Assembly (NCBI GenBank): GCA_030248295.1 | Contig: JASANH010001724.1 | Span: 310,001 to 374,000 of the forward strand | Length of the DNA stretch: 64,000 nucleotides | Reading direction: 5' to 3' | Origin: Mesodorylaimus sp. YZB2_4 | Taxonomy: Eukaryota > Nematoda > Enoplea > Dorylaimida > Dorylaimidae | Shown: positions 1-12,893 of the stretch, one piece after another | How positions within the stretch are numbered: the first letter of the stretch is position 1 | Layout of the letters: each line of letters begins with the position of its first letter | Position numbers and translations under genes: made by a program | Notes under the pieces: generated by a model | Told to the model about the DNA's origin: nothing | Seen by the model: only the letters and a program-made list of their open reading frames with translations | The model's database searches: none

Positions 1-1372
1 TTGCTATCCGGCTACTACGCATAACTTGAGAGTTAGGCACTCCTAGCCCACTATGTGGACCACGAGCACAGGATTGCACGATCCTCTGCTCGTTCCCATG
101 ATCAGTCGTCCAGTTGATATTCATTCAGAAAAAGCAGCGCCTGCTCAGAAATTTTTCTTACCGTCGTTGCGCTTAGCAGTGGCCGAGTAGACCAGCCATC
201 CTAAGCCCTGGTTCCACTCTGTGCATAGGCTGGTCTAAAAGTTTCGAGTCTGTCATAATAGACTTTTTTTGGAGATAATAAGACCGTTTTTCGTTTTTTG
301 CTACAAGCTACTGCTGTTTGGCCCAAAATACTGAATGTCCCTACATAGATAAACTGAGAGAATTGTATGACAATCATACACCTTCTCCAAACCTGTAAAA
401 AACAGAAACATTAAACGGAAGATGAGCCCGCGCGTATTAAATTAGTTGTGAAGACCGCCTACAGATCATGCCTATATCATACCCGATACCATCTTTGAGT
501 AGGCAAAAAGTCTAATCGCAAGACCGCTCATATTCCTTGTCCACAAAACATGCTCTATGGCTGAAATATGCTGATATCACTGACATAAAGAGAAGGCAGG
601 CAGACACGGGGAACAAATGGAACTAAAGTGACAACCTATCGAAGCCGAAGCCAGCCTAAGCAAGACTAGCTCATTCTCGGGATGGTCTTAACTTCTTTAT
701 CCCCAGAGCATTCCATCAGAAGCTGAAACAGAACTCAGGATCCGCAAGTTCTATCAGGTTCTTATTAGCTTTAATTTTCCTCAACAATATTACTTCACAT
801 CAAGTAAAACATGTGCTGCCAATGAAAACTCGTTCCACATCATTTATATACCTTCACATATTCTCAATATCTGAACCAGAAAAATGATTTTTCGCTAGCT
901 AAGATAAGCCAGATCTGCAACCGTGTCAATTTTTATCGAAATCCGTCCAGTACCTGACGAGCGATGGATAAAAAAAGCCAAAACAGAGACTATTTTTAGG
1001 AATAACTTTATAGAAATTGAAGCTTAAAAAAATGACTGTCAGAAGGCAGAGTCGGAAAGTTTCAGCTTTCAGAAAAACTATGTAGCATTTACAACTGTAC
1101 GACCTCTGGTTGTTGATCTAGGCACACAGGCCATAGATTCATAGTGCTGCTGGCTAAAATGCGCACGAAACAATGAGATGTCTTCTTTATTTTTAGAAAA
1201 GCTGCTTCATAACTGTACAGTTGGACTCTTTGACGAAATTAATATACCCATATCAATGTCATTTTCGAGTCGAGCTTAGACAATATATGGTAAATTTTAT
1301 CTTCTGTCTTTTTTGCAACAGTTTAAAAGGTCCCCCCCATTTCCCAGATCAATTTTTGCGAATACTGTATTG
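1..1372. other. No gene recognised
   Basis: AT-rich non-coding sequence. Only very short ORFs occur, none with a recognisable motif, signal peptide or splice-flanked frame. No tRNA-like box pair or terminal inverted repeat was seen. Confidence 0.5.
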
Positions 1373-2154
1373 CGTGCCGCTCACGACCGGATCGGATGGG
1401 GGTTAGTCCGGTCTGAATTCGATCATGTGGAAAAAGTACTTGCAATTTTTTCAACAATCAATAACGCATGAATTTTTTTGAAAGGGTGCTCATCATGCAT
1501 CTACTCCACATCCATGCTGCTCATAAATGACTGACAAGAACTTCAATTTTTTGTAAAAAAACGGATATTTTCACTTCGTTTCCACTCATCATTAATATTT
1601 CAGTCGTCCAACTCCAAACATTTGCGAAATCTGGGAATGCAATCTTGCAAACCGTTGCGTCTAACTTAATCAGGGCTCCTAATTATCGAAAAATTCAAAA
1701 ATTTTCAGTACTTCAGGCCATCGCTGGTAAGCTTGTTCAGACGCCTCTGATATATTGCAGAAAGCCTTCTTTTGCACCGGGGAACAATCAACAAATTACA
1801 GTTTCCTGCTTCGTAAATTTTGACTTGACAATTGGCGATGCTCCCTTGAATTACCCATGTTTCCTCTGGTCTCAAATAATAACAGTGAGAAGCCGACTTG
1901 CGACTCTGATTATAAGCAAAAAGAGGAAGCATCAATGCAGAATATTGATCTCATATTATTCATTACACTATAGAGTGAGTGGAGAAAAAGTGCGCAGCAG
2001 TGCATACCTGTACTGTAGTTCGTTGCTTACCTACGGTTACTGCAGAAACCATAAAAGTCGGATCGGATGGTTCGGAACTGATGATCCGATCCGAATTTTC
2101 AGATAGCGATTTTCCGGATCAGATATCCGATCCGATCCGGCTGTGACGTGCCGC
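1373..2154. mobile_element. hAT-like non-autonomous DNA transposon with 8-bp TSD
   Basis: The element itself is 1381-2146 (766 bp). It is flanked by identical 8-bp direct repeats CGTGCCGC at 1373-1380 and 2147-2154. Its ends are inverted: TCACGACCGGATCGGAT on the left and, reading inward from the right, TCACAGCCGGATCGGAT. Further GGATCGGAT/ATCCGATCC motifs lie just inside the right end. An 8-bp target duplication with short inverted ends and subterminal repeats is the pattern of hAT-superfamily elements. No transposase frame is present; ORFs inside (for example 1645-2106) have no domain. The hAT assignment is inferred from TSD length. Confidence 0.75.
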
Positions 2155-3539
2155 ATCTTGACCGTGTCAGTATTTGGAAAGTTTGACCACGGAGTATTAT
2201 ATTGAGCCGTATGGCATACGGACTGAAATTATTGCGAAGCACTGTAGTTATTTAGCAATAATAAACCAAATCAGACCACCCGAGCGTTGGGCTCGCCAAA
2301 GACGGTTGCCGTAGGCGGTCTGGTTGTAAATGTCTTCAGAGCCGATCCTAAATCCGTGGGCGGTCTATTAAGCGGGGTGGATGCAGAACATTTATAGACT
2401 TCCCGCGTTTGACCACAATATGATCACTAGATTAGCACAATTTAATAATTGGAAAGAACAGAACCAAAAACTAATTCTTTCTATTAATAGATTTTCTAGG
2501 TTTCTAGAAAAGATCTAGATTTCAATAAAGGATTTGCTTTGCACCCCTTTCTTGCAATTGCACCCCGCACGGTTTACCATATATTGAAAACGAAAGTAGA
2601 CAAGATAGAGAGTAGACTAGTGTCATTGGAATAATGTCGTACTACAGTATATCTTTTTCATGTCTTATCCTTTCCCCGCATTTTTTAAAACTTGGTTCAG
2701 AATTTTAGGAGTTCAGGATCCGATTTGATGACTGAAGGGTTTTGAGCCTGATCATCATTGGATGAGATTTTTGATGTCCTTTCAAAAACAGGCTTAATTA
2801 AATTTAAATTTCTTTAAAACATAAATTATTATCTGTGCTTTTTTGCAATTTGAATTGCTGTCAAGAGTTTTATCTGCGTGCGTGATCGCTCAAGTTCCCT
2901 GAAACGATAACTAGCCGTCCACTAGGTATTTATAGTCGTGAGAAGAAACCCTTTACCTGTTTGTGGTTTTCCCAATCGCCTTTCGGGTTTTGGCAAGCTC
3001 AAGCAATACAGAGCGGAGTCAGCGACCTGCCGTCTTCTGTCATCCAGTCGTCCACGTCTTGTTCCCTTCATCCAAAGGGTGATTGTCACAATAATCAAGT
3101 TGGTGTCATGCGAGCCCTGCGCCCTTGTCCATATTTAGACTTTTACTATTAAAAAATGAGTCAAGCTTCCTTGCACGAGATGTTGCTATTGCATAAATGT
3201 CTCATCGTAAACATAAAAGAGAGCATCTGGCGTCAAACCAAAGCTTAGCGAGCGAGATACGACTAGCTTATAACCTGTATTCTTTGCGAATATACACGCC
3301 CTCAACGTGACCGCATAGGCCGAGTAAGCATTCTCTATGATAGCGTTACTTCAATCCATCTGCTCAGCTATGTATGGTTTATCTTTCTGGTACGCAAGAG
3401 TCAGGAAGTCGCACGATACACCCATGTGGTAAAACCATAGTGCCGTCCGCAGATTTCCTTTGTGACTTGAGCATTATCGAGAAGGACTTTGAAAAGGTTC
3501 ATTTAAAAACAACTCAAATTTCTTATATTCATTCAGCTG
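2155..3539. other. No gene recognised
   Basis: Non-coding sequence without a supportable gene. A piece around 3262-3320 resembles a piece around 4798-4855 (both have TATAACC-TTCT-GAATATA-ACGCCC in order), so an old dispersed repeat is likely here. Confidence 0.35.
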
Positions 3540-3605
3540 CAGTTGCAAGGCCAGACTCAAGCGGATATACGTGTATTTGCAGCTGACGCACGGGTCTTCA
3601 CGTAT

Positions 3606-3632
3606 TTTGCGGGCTTTGCGGGCTTTGCGGGC
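3606..3632. repeat. Three perfect 9-bp tandem repeats
   Basis: TTTGCGGGC is repeated three times head to tail. The matching place in copy B (about 12040) has a single degenerate unit, so the expansion is specific to copy A. Confidence 0.8.
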
Positions 3633-4202
3633 TTCCCAGTAATCTCACGCACGATTATTAAAAAGTTTTTCGAGAAAAACAGAAAGGAGGAAATTATCTA
3701 GCCAAGAAAAAGGAACATTATCTTTGGAAATACATCAGCTAGTTGCGCCCTTATGCTTTTTTCACCAATTTATTCAGTGTCTAATCAGCAATCTTGTTAA
3801 AAGGGTGGCCTTCTTTTCAGGAGAATAGTGTTTGTTCAGTTTGACCTTTTAGACGCCTCCGCGCAGCGACGTCTCTAACTAGTTAATCCATCACACACAA
3901 AAAATCCATCTAAATTTTGCTAGAAACCTATGCTACATCCTGTAGTTCCTCGGTTTTTTTGCTTTTATCAGGCCGGCTTCGTGAAAATTTCTGATCGTTA
4001 GTTCAGCCTTTTACTTTGCTGCCACCAAATGACGACGCTTGGGACTATCATAGCTCGACGAAAGTGCCATTCGCGTTGAACGCGCACCAGTGCACGTGCG
4101 AAAAATGTTTCCTCGCCATGAAATCAGATGGTCTCGTTTTCAAATCTACCTCGATTAACATCAGGCTTTCATTATGTGTATTTAAGCCGAATGAAAAACA
4201 TG

Positions 4203-4285
4203 AGCCCTGAGTAGGAATCGAACTTGGGTAATGGGGAGCGTTCTGCAATAAAAACTTTCAGTCACTGGACACTGCCATAAATCAG
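4203..4285 (-). repeat. tRNA-like SINE fragment
   Basis: Read on the minus strand, a TGGCAGTG-type A box is followed about 50 bp later by a B box (AAGTTCGATTCCTAC), the two pol III internal promoter elements at tRNA spacing. The cloverleaf is not intact, so this is more likely a SINE head or decayed tRNA than a working tRNA. Confidence 0.4.
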
Positions 4286-7200
4286 ACATCGTGCAGCCCA
4301 GTGTGCGGCTCTCTTGTCGCTTTTCGAGGTTTTGTTTATGTGAATTTTTTGAATTTTAAAGGTACGTTTCTCGAAAGAACGACTAAAAAGGAGTTAAAAG
4401 AATTTACGTCAAGGAACAGAATTAGCGTGAGCCCTTTTCCCATCACAGAGCTTCGCGCTATTCATTTCGACAAGGACTTTCATTGTTGCGGCAGGTCAGA
4501 AAAAGGGTCATTATTGGGCGACTTTTGCTGCTGACGAGATTACATATCATTATTGTGAGCTAGCTGATTCCGAGCAGGGAAAGTGTAAGTAAATTTTTTT
4601 GTGTTCATGACTGAAATATTCAGCTGTTCCAAGCGACCTCCGTTGAAGGGCACATTGCAAAGTTGAGTCTATGGAGATGACGCAACTAAAGAAACTGCTG
4701 CGGCGGTTGTGTTGTTTTCCCATGCTGATTCCCAATGGTCAACAATGCCGCTTTCCACATAGTCTTATGCTTGATACTTCCGTCAAGCCCATTAACATCG
4801 ACTATAACCAGTTTTCTGTGAGAATATATACGCCCCTTACGTGCCGCGTAGCTCCGTGTGTACATTCCCAAAGAAATTAGACATTAGTCTACGGGATTCC
4901 CGCCAGCACTCGACATCATCTACTTCCGTACTGCCGCATTTAGTTTTAGACCAGGCACCGAATGGCATTAGACTTTTGGATCAAGCTCACAAGAATTACA
5001 TTTAACCGAAATTCCTATCGGGCTGTAGTCGCTCTTTTACTAGTCTTCTAGCTTATTTTGGCATTCCTTTTTTTCTTCAGACACTACATCAAGGTAGCCT
5101 GAAGTGGTAAGTCACTCATCTTGACTCACAATCAGTGTACGGCGCCAGCGAACGAGTGCCACACCTCGATTGACCAGTGAAGTCTGGTTCACCTCCTTGG
5201 TGGTTCGGCAGTTAGTTGGTTCGGTCGACGGCGAGCTAGAAGGCCAGAAACCCCAATGACTTGATTTTTTAGCTTTGATATCTCCGAGCCACCAAACACT
5301 GCCACACCGCTGCATCTGCCTGCCTTGGCAACGTCTGGCACCTGTCATAGATTGCAACTGCCGATGAGTTGGAAACGTCGGTTTCATTTTTGGTTCCTTT
5401 TTTGGTCACGTTAGTTCAATTTCGAGGCCGTCAGAGAAGGAGGTGAAGTTGTCTGTTGCTGCATGCTTGTCGATATGCGACTTTATCCCTCCAGGCTGAA
5501 AAACCGCGAGCTTTCCTTGCTCGTGCCGTTTTTATGGACGAACAATCACGAGGTAAAAAAGAGCAGGGAGCAATTAGAAGCCTTCGAGACTAGCTAGTTA
5601 TTTTTGTCAATCTCTAGTTTTCTCAGATTTTTAGTGGGAATTGCTATGTAAACTGGATAATCGTTTCAATCTCACTTGCCAAGAAAAAGATCAGTGCGAA
5701 TTCGGGTGCACATTCGCCTGACCCTGCATACCCTGCTCAAGGCTGTCTGTCCCGCGCTCTCAATTATACTGGAGGAAAACTGCTCCAGTGCAAATAAGTT
5801 TCATTAATTAATCGATTTATCTCCTCTGCACCTCTAACTCGCAAGTTTCTAGATCGATACGAGTCCTATTCTCTCCATCTTGTAAGCAAGAAGAACCTAA
5901 AATGGCAACCATGCCCCCTTAATACATGTTTGCAGCCTGTTGGCAAATTCAATCGGGCATCTCCACTTTCGCTCACAAAAAAGATCCATCTGATCCATTA
6001 TGAGCATCGTTGAGCCATGAAAGTGAGTTCTGCAAGCCCTATTGTCTCTGTCAACTGCTTGTCTCAGCTGGGAAGCAAAAGCAGAAGCTAGCGTGCGGTG
6101 TCCGATGTGTCCTCACTGTCGCTTGTACATCAAGCTATTCCGATTTATTTTAAGAACATTCGACGGGAATCGAGAATAGTTTCGTGTCATTTGGCCTAAA
6201 GTTCCGCAGTGCTGTAGTCATTTTGATAATAATTTGCTAAATCAGAGCTGTTCGCCGTTACTATTGTGCTCTGCTGTACATGGTCATTCTCGCTAACATA
6301 AGTCTTGTAACTATCGATCTTCGAAAGAAAATGGTGGTCTGAGGGGGGGGGGGGGTAGTTTTGAGCAGCCTTTGTTAAGCTTCACGCCATTGATCATTGC
6401 ACAAGTAAAAGAGGAAATAATTAGAAGCACGAAGATTCGTAGACAGGGCGCAAGGGATTTTCTGGTGAAAGTTTTTAAATAGAGGTTTACGATGCGCAAG
6501 AATTTATGAAACTCTAGCATCCTGTCAAATCTGACGCTCACGTTGTCTTTGTCGGCCTGTCGAGATTGATATTCAAAGAAAGGACGCGGACTGATAGCGG
6601 GCTTGTTTTTTCTAATTCTTTCAATCCTATACCTATTCATTGTCAGATAGATTTATGAGTGGGAGGAAAAACCTGTTCTCTGATGACATGACATTTATGG
6701 GTGGCAAATGCTCCCTGACCTGGACGCGGTTTCTCATAACTAATCCCATTGCGCGACAAGAACGACACACCCAACAGATGCCAGGTATTTTTTATTCAGT
6801 TTTCACCTTTGTGAAGCCTCGGGCGGCGACTTTGGATTCACCAGATTTTCAGGGATCTAACGTTTTCTCACAACCTTTGGGTCTTCCTTTCCTCAACGTC
6901 ACATCTCTCTCACCAACACTGTAATCGGGGATGAGTTCCGCCCAGAACTCTTTGGTGTTCCGATCATTCACACCACTCAGTGAGTAGACGCTAATCAGAG
7001 GCTAGATCGCAATCACCCCCGCCACCCTCTTGCTGCAGTTAGAGACCATCATGAGTTAACACCTTGCGCATGGCGAGCGATAAAGGGTGACTTAAAATGA
7101 GACCAGCTATCTCTCTCACGCTGACTTTCTTATATCGTGTTCACCACTCAGTATCCCCCTCGCGACTAATGGTCTAGCCAATCGTGCCTACATACTTTAT

Positions 7201-8330
7201 AGCCCTGTTTATAAAGCATTTTATTTACAGTCTTCTTTTATTTTTCTGGTGGTGGCGAGGATAAAGTGTCAGATCTTCGAGGTGGGCCTGCATTGGGAGT
7301 GTACAGACATACGTCTTGGGCGCGGAACATACTTCTCATGTACCTAGCGTTGAGCTGTACCTGTAGCCTGTAATCCGGTAGCCTGTAGCGGTCCTTCATA
7401 CTTCACGTGTAGTGTCACGGTTAAGTTTTATCTCCCGCGTGGATATCATGTAGTGTAGTGTGCGTTATTGTAAAGCTTGCTCGCCAGGGCTACGGCCAGA
7501 GCAGGCGACCTGTGTAGAGTATAGAAGACCGTAATATAATTCTCGTCTAGTGCGGTTGGTCTCGAGATTACTCTTCTCCACACGCGGTCACGTCGGACAG
7601 CAACGTGACAGTATCTTGTAGCGCGTATCAGGTAGCATGAACTTTTCCGAGGCCTGTAGTCTGTACCCCTAAGTTTGCGCTTTTGGCGGAGAGCCAAGGA
7701 AGGAGCTTTGAAACTGAAGATTGGTGGGTTTTGAGTAAATTGCCGACAAAATCATGACGAATTAACGAATTTGAGCGGAAATTTAAAAAATAACCTATAA
7801 ATGTGTGTTTTCTCAGCATCTAGTCGCGTACCATTGAGCGGTAGCATGTACCTGGGGTAAACAACTACAGTATGGAAAAATGGCCAATGTGCGCGGTGCT
7901 CGCGACTGGAGTCGCTAGCTACAGGCTACGCGAGAAGTATGTTCCACGCCTTCTCTTGTAGCTAAAGCAGAAAATCGTCTCATAGATTTTACAAAAGCTG
8001 ACGCACACATTTGTTTTACTTGCCAATTTAGACTATAGGCGCTTGACAAGCCACGCTAATCGTGACATTTCGCTCAATATTATGGATATACGAGTGATAA
8101 GCACTGAGCTCATTTAACACATATTTGTCCCATAAAACATATTTTGCATGTTTTATGAAGCAGCAGGTGATGTACACGAGAAACGGCTCATATTTGGCCA
8201 TGCCTGCAGAGAGCTTACGATTAGACGAAGCTGGTTGGTTGGCTGAAAATCGTTCCAATATCACTCTGATGAGCGATGAACTTTGCAAAGGGCGCATAGA
8301 CACAAAAATGTCATACATAATTTAATAGCC

Positions 8331-9079
8331 ATTCCCCCGAGAGTGCGTCTTTAAAAAAACTGCGAAGATGATCCAGTGCCAAGTCGGGTCCCGTCACAGC
8401 TATATCTATGTCGTAAATTACTTAATTTACATCTTCGTGTCAGCTGCCCAAGTAAGAGATGTCCCGCGATGAACATGACTTATTAACTAAGCAGGACGGA
8501 ATTCATCTTCAGGCTTGACTGCCAGTCAAACCTCGAGCCGCCAGCTGGTTGAACTACCGTCAGGGTGATGTTTCAGACAATAAATAGATTGAAGACTTGG
8601 TTAGCAACACTGGGCTTTTGGTATTGGGCAAACGCTAAACTTGTCGCTCCCACTTTATCCCTATTTTGAAATTTTGAGGGTGGGTCCTAGCCCTCCAAGC
8701 TTGGTGCATATGTATGTCTGCTTAATTAATACCGGGGAATATGCTCTCTGCCAACATCGCTTGCTAGTAGCTGACTCTTCCTTACCCTCTTTAGACTCAC
8801 CTAATCTTCCGCATGCTGACATGACTTGAAGTCATTTGCCATTCACTATATGTGTTATAACTTGGTCTTTTCGCCGGCGCGAAAGGCCAACTTGAGATTA
8901 TTCAAGTCGAGAGTGAACAGTCTCCTCAAAGTACTCGTACTCACAGCAGGCCAGTCTGTTTTCCTACTAGATACGTCATTAGATCTATCAATTATGAGTC
9001 GCGTATTATAGTAGTTACAGTAGAGCTTATGGGCGCACTTCCGAATTTTTAAGAAGACAGTTCATGACTTCCTTTTCAG
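8331..9079 (+). promoter_or_regulatory. Conserved 5' flank of receptor 1
   Basis: This flank aligns with 18240-18912 upstream of receptor 2. The best-conserved block contains CTCTGCCAACATCGCTTGCTA (8742-8766 and 18570-18594), followed by matched CTGACT, TTTAGACTCA and TCTAATC pieces. It ends in a polypyrimidine tract and a 3' splice site, CCTTTTCAG. It should hold an intron and perhaps promoter or an upstream exon; no upstream exon could be identified. Confidence 0.45.
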
Positions 9080-10229
9080 GTCTGATCGTGCGACAGTCAT
9101 GGTGTACTCCTACGTCTCTGTGGTCATATGCGTGTTTGGCATTGTATCGAACACTTGCATGACGGTGTTGTTGACGAGACCTCGGATGGGCACGACCATC
9201 AACAGACTGCTAGCCCTGGTCACCTTGTCAGACACTCTTCTCATGTGCTCCTATTTGATCTATGTGACCCACTTTGAGTTGGGCGCTCGTGGCCGATGCC
9301 CGGTCAGTCTGCTCACATTTTCGTGGGTCTCATTTCAGCTGGCACATTCCAATGGAAGCGTGTTTCTGCGAGCTTTCACTTTATGGATTTCAGTATCGAT
9401 GGCCGGATACAGAAAAGTTGTTTTGTCCCGAGCTGTCCCTCTAAGAAACGAAAAACAGTCTTTTGTTCTTAAACTGGTCCTGGGAGTGGCTTGCTCAGTT
9501 CTGCTCATATGTTCGCCCATTTTCCTGCAAAATACGATCGTCAAAGGCCCCCGAGCCCCGCCGAATAATACCCTGTGTCCCGCAAATCACAGCAGCTACT
9601 ACGTGTTGCGTCATCCCAAATTCGTTTTGTGGAATGATGGATTTTTATTAAAGATCGCATTCTGGACGAACGGGCTGCTCTTAAAACTATTGCCCTGCAT
9701 CATTCTAACTTATTTCCTTCTTCGTGTCGTCGTACTGATGTACTTAAGAAATCGAAAAAGGCAAAGAAATTTGTTTCAAAATCGAAGTTCGATAAGTGGC
9801 AGTGCACAAAGCACGAAAAAAATCAGCGTTGTTTCGAATACAAGCAATGGCAAAGCGGCCATGATGCCGACTTCGCTGATCCTGGTTGCCATTTTATTAA
9901 CCACAGTTCTGTGCGAATTGCCGAACGCCATACTCTCACTCATGACTGGCGTGTGGCCACGCGTGTTCATGAGGAGGACATATGTCCATTTGGGCGAGGT
10001 GATGGATCTACTGTCTTTGGTCAGTTGCACAAGCACCTCCATTTTATATTTTATTATGAGTCGAGCATTGAGGAAATCCTTCACAAATGCGTTTCTCAAC
10101 TTACAAGCCACTTGGGTGGCAAAAACTACTCAGATATTAATGGTACCACCAGAGAGTAGGACGGCAGGAAGTAGCAAAGATGGATTCAGCGAGAATGTCC
10201 CTTTGAAACTGGCTGTGAGCAGTCTTTAG
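9080..10229 (+). CDS. DMSR/myosuppressin-type neuropeptide GPCR, copy 1 (main exon)
   Basis: A seven-transmembrane receptor, probably for an FMRFamide/myosuppressin-like neuropeptide, at the plasma membrane. From the first Met (9099) it is 376 aa. Family marks: GIVSN (Asn18, TM1), LSD (Asp45, TM2), the TM3 run W..F.L.HSN.SV..R.F.LW.SV.MAGYRK in which Arg105 takes the DRY position, Cys plus NHS/NNT glycosylation sites in loop 2, CELPNAIL in TM6, and LGEVMDLLSLVS..TSILYF.MSRALR for TM7/helix 8. The exon starts after TTCCTTTTCAG at 9079 and its frame is open from there, leaving one base before the first whole codon. Almost no extracellular N-terminus precedes TM1, so a 5' coding exon is probably missing. 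Near-identical to copy 2. The ligand cannot be read from sequence. Confidence 0.8.
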
Positions 10230-11307
10230 GCCAGATACTTCAAGCACACTGCTAGAGACTTCTCGCCTACCAGAAGAGTAGTCTTGTCTATCAGGTCCTA
10301 GTTAAACTATCGCGTGATGAATTTCCAAAATTTTTCATATATATACTGTGATCTCGGGTTTTGTCATGTATATTTCCTGATTTTGTCACGCTTTTCTGTA
10401 CAGTACGCTTTTGTTGTGCCAGTACTAAAATAATGTCGCGTTCCAATACTCTACAAATATCGCATATCCAATCCTTATCAAATGAATCACAAAAGACCGT
10501 TTCTGAGGAGTCGCATGGTTAGTTATTATTATGCGCATGGTTACTATTATTTTACGAATATATCTCTCTGAAACTGAATCCTTTCTCAAGTTCGACTGGA
10601 ATTTACGGTCCTTAGCCCTCGATAAATTCTGGTAATGTCTTGGGCATGGATTCAGCAGAGAGGCCAACCTTCTCTTCCCCTGATCAACTTCATTGTGCAA
10701 GCAAAATGTATTATGCTAACGAGTGTTGGAATTCCTTGAGTTCACTGCGCAGCAGGATCTTCGCAGGGTGAATGTCGGGAGTAGACAGCTAGAAATGGCC
10801 AACAGACAGAGATATGTACATTTGGCTTTGAGTCTACAGAATAAATAGGCGTTTGACCGAATTTAACTTGTAACTTGTGAAACCCACACCATACATAGCC
10901 TGTGCCCCGTGAGAGGAGCCGGAGTCGAGAGCTTCCCACCCCACCATGAGGCCTCTCGTCGTTTATGGACCCCAGAGGGATGAAGGGTGAGTCACATACT
11001 GCCAAGCAAACTGTGACACACGCCTTTCACCGATACACCGCCCAAGCGGCAAAAACTTAGAATGCAACTGGTGGCAAATGGGACCAGATTCAAAATGAGA
11101 CTGTGGTATCCTTTGTAAAGCTAGCCTGAATCAGAAAATAGTTTTGTGGATTGGCTCCCTGAGCTGATTTCCCTGACAGACATAGGAGATGAGGGGCTGT
11201 GAAAGAGATAGAGTCCACACGGCGAGGGGCGGTGCGCCGACAAAGGCCAGTGATTGATTACTGACCCGCTACCTCTGGACTGTAGAAGGATCAGGCTCTC
11301 AGCTTAT
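10230..11307. other. 3' flank of receptor 1, no further gene
   Basis: Part of this stretch (to about 10860) still aligns with the 3' flank of receptor 2, for example TATTATG-TAAC-AG-G-TGGAA near 10711 and 20473. An AATAAA lies at about 10841 as a possible poly(A) signal. No coding frame is supportable. Confidence 0.4.
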
Positions 11308-11466
11308 CATGTTCATGTCCATGCTTTACCACATCACCAAACGCTTATGCGCACTCGAGGGTGAAGGGACACATTTTACACGAAATGATAATTCGGGCGG
11401 GTTGAACACTCGCCCGTAACTGCGCACCTGGCGTGGGAGGCAGACGCCTAACCCACCAGGCCACGG
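11308..11466 (-). repeat. SINE-A copy 1 (tRNA-derived)
   Basis: The reverse complement reads GTGGCCTGGTGGGTTAGGCG (A box), CTGCCTCCCACGC, then a B box GTGTTCAACCCGC and the family tail with CCTCGAGTGCGCATAAGCG and GTAAAGCATGGACATGAACA. Nearly identical to the copy at 21411-21572 over the whole length. Confidence 0.85.
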
Positions 11467-12839
11467 GCTGTCTTAACTGAAACATTAAGCAGGGATCAGT
11501 ATGGCTGGCTGGTCCGGGTTTTTGGTTTGTTGACCTGACTGACTGTTGACTTGACTGATTGTGAGCCATCGCGATTGCCGTCATCTTTGTCATCGTGTCG
11601 TATCCTGTCATGTCCCTGTTTTGTATTTGTCGAAAGCAAAAACAAGCATCATGTGAACTATCTTGATTCGTATTTTTGTCCATATTTAGAAACGAAAATT
11701 GCTATGCAATACCGAGTCACGCTTCTGCACGTGATGCTGTCATTCTTCACATGGGCTCCTCATAAACATAAAAATTGGAAGGGCGGATTGACATATCTGA
11801 AGCCAATAAGTAAGCTATGTCTGACAGCTCGCCTTGTCGGTTTGCTCGCTTTTTGATGGAACTGTTGCATAAATATCCTCTTAGTGGTACATGAAAGTTA
11901 GAAATTGAATAACCCTTGTCTCTCGAAACAAAGAGATTTCTTGGGATCAATGCATATTTGCTTCCTCATCTGCTATCATTGCTAGGGAAGACTTACCGTA
12001 CCTAGGCGGATCTTGATTTACAAGTGACTCACGCAGTCTTCTCGTGTTTTGCGAACATGACTTAGTTTTTTCAATCCCACGGACGATTATTGCAAGGATT
12101 TTCGAGGAAAACAGAAAAGAGCAGAGAAATTATTATCCGGCATTATATCAGCTAATTGCGTCCATCTTCTCGCTCACCACTTTAATCAGTGCCTCGTCAG
12201 TAATCTCATTTCCCGAATGAGCAGCATGGCGGGCTTCTTTTTCGTTGTGAGTTTTTGTGCAGTCTGACCTTTTGCGACACCTCCGCGCTGCGTCATTGCC
12301 CTCGCTGCTCCGTCATCTCCAGAAAATATTATCTAACTTTTCTAAGAAACCTATCCTAGGCCCCAGCTCCTTCTTTCTGATTCTTTCTCTCTGGTTCGTA
12401 GCCGTTGGCCAGAGTAGCCTTCTGCCTACTTGGTTCCGCCCCAAGTGTCCCATTGACATAAGTATAGTATACTCCAGTGCAGGTGAGCCAACGATTTTAG
12501 GGTAACAGGAAACAAGCCTCAAAGATAGCATAAGCCAACTTTGAAAGTCTGTTAACGCTTATATGCAACAAACTACAAAACAGGCTATGACCAAAAAAAC
12601 TATTTTTTGTTTCAATAGAAGAGCGGATTCTAAGTAGTTTTTAGATTCTTAACGTTTGAAATTCTTACAAATTTTTAAATTTTTGAACTTTTTTAAATGA
12701 AAGAGAAAAATTAAAAATCTCATTTCTACGTGCAATTCTACTATAGCACCCCAAATTCGCTCTCAAACTGCTTTAAAACTTTTAGAGTGCATGGCTCTCA
12801 ACGAGCATACAGCAGTTTCTCAGCTGTGTCTCCTGTTCT

Positions 12840-12893
12840 GTGGAAACCTTTCTTTAGAAACCTTGCCTCTTCTCATGACAAGGTTTCCACACA
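12840..12893. repeat. Imperfect inverted repeat
   Basis: GTGGAAACCTTTC and AAACCTTG on the left face CAAGGTTT and AAGGTTTCCAC on the right around a short spacer, giving nested hairpin arms. Function unknown; no gene is adjacent. Confidence 0.6.

Larger units (their letters stand above)
3540..10900. repeat. Segmental duplication, copy A (contains receptor 1)
   Basis: Collinear with copy B (about 12000-20650). Anchors read directly: 3540-3880 matches 12000-12300; 6110-6440 matches 15040-15320 (both contain a CCTTTGTTAAGCTTC..GCC core); 8340-8400 matches 18260-18320; 8640-10860 matches 18480-20620 and includes the receptor exon. The offset rises from about 8.4-8.9 kb in the first half to about 9.8 kb after copy B's hAT insertion, as expected if the insertion came after duplication. 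Non-coding parts are strongly diverged, so the event is old. Ends are approximate. Confidence 0.6.

Noticed and set aside
1645-2106. 153-codon ORF on the + strand
   Set aside because: Lies inside the hAT-like element and reads into its terminal repeat; no transposase motif.
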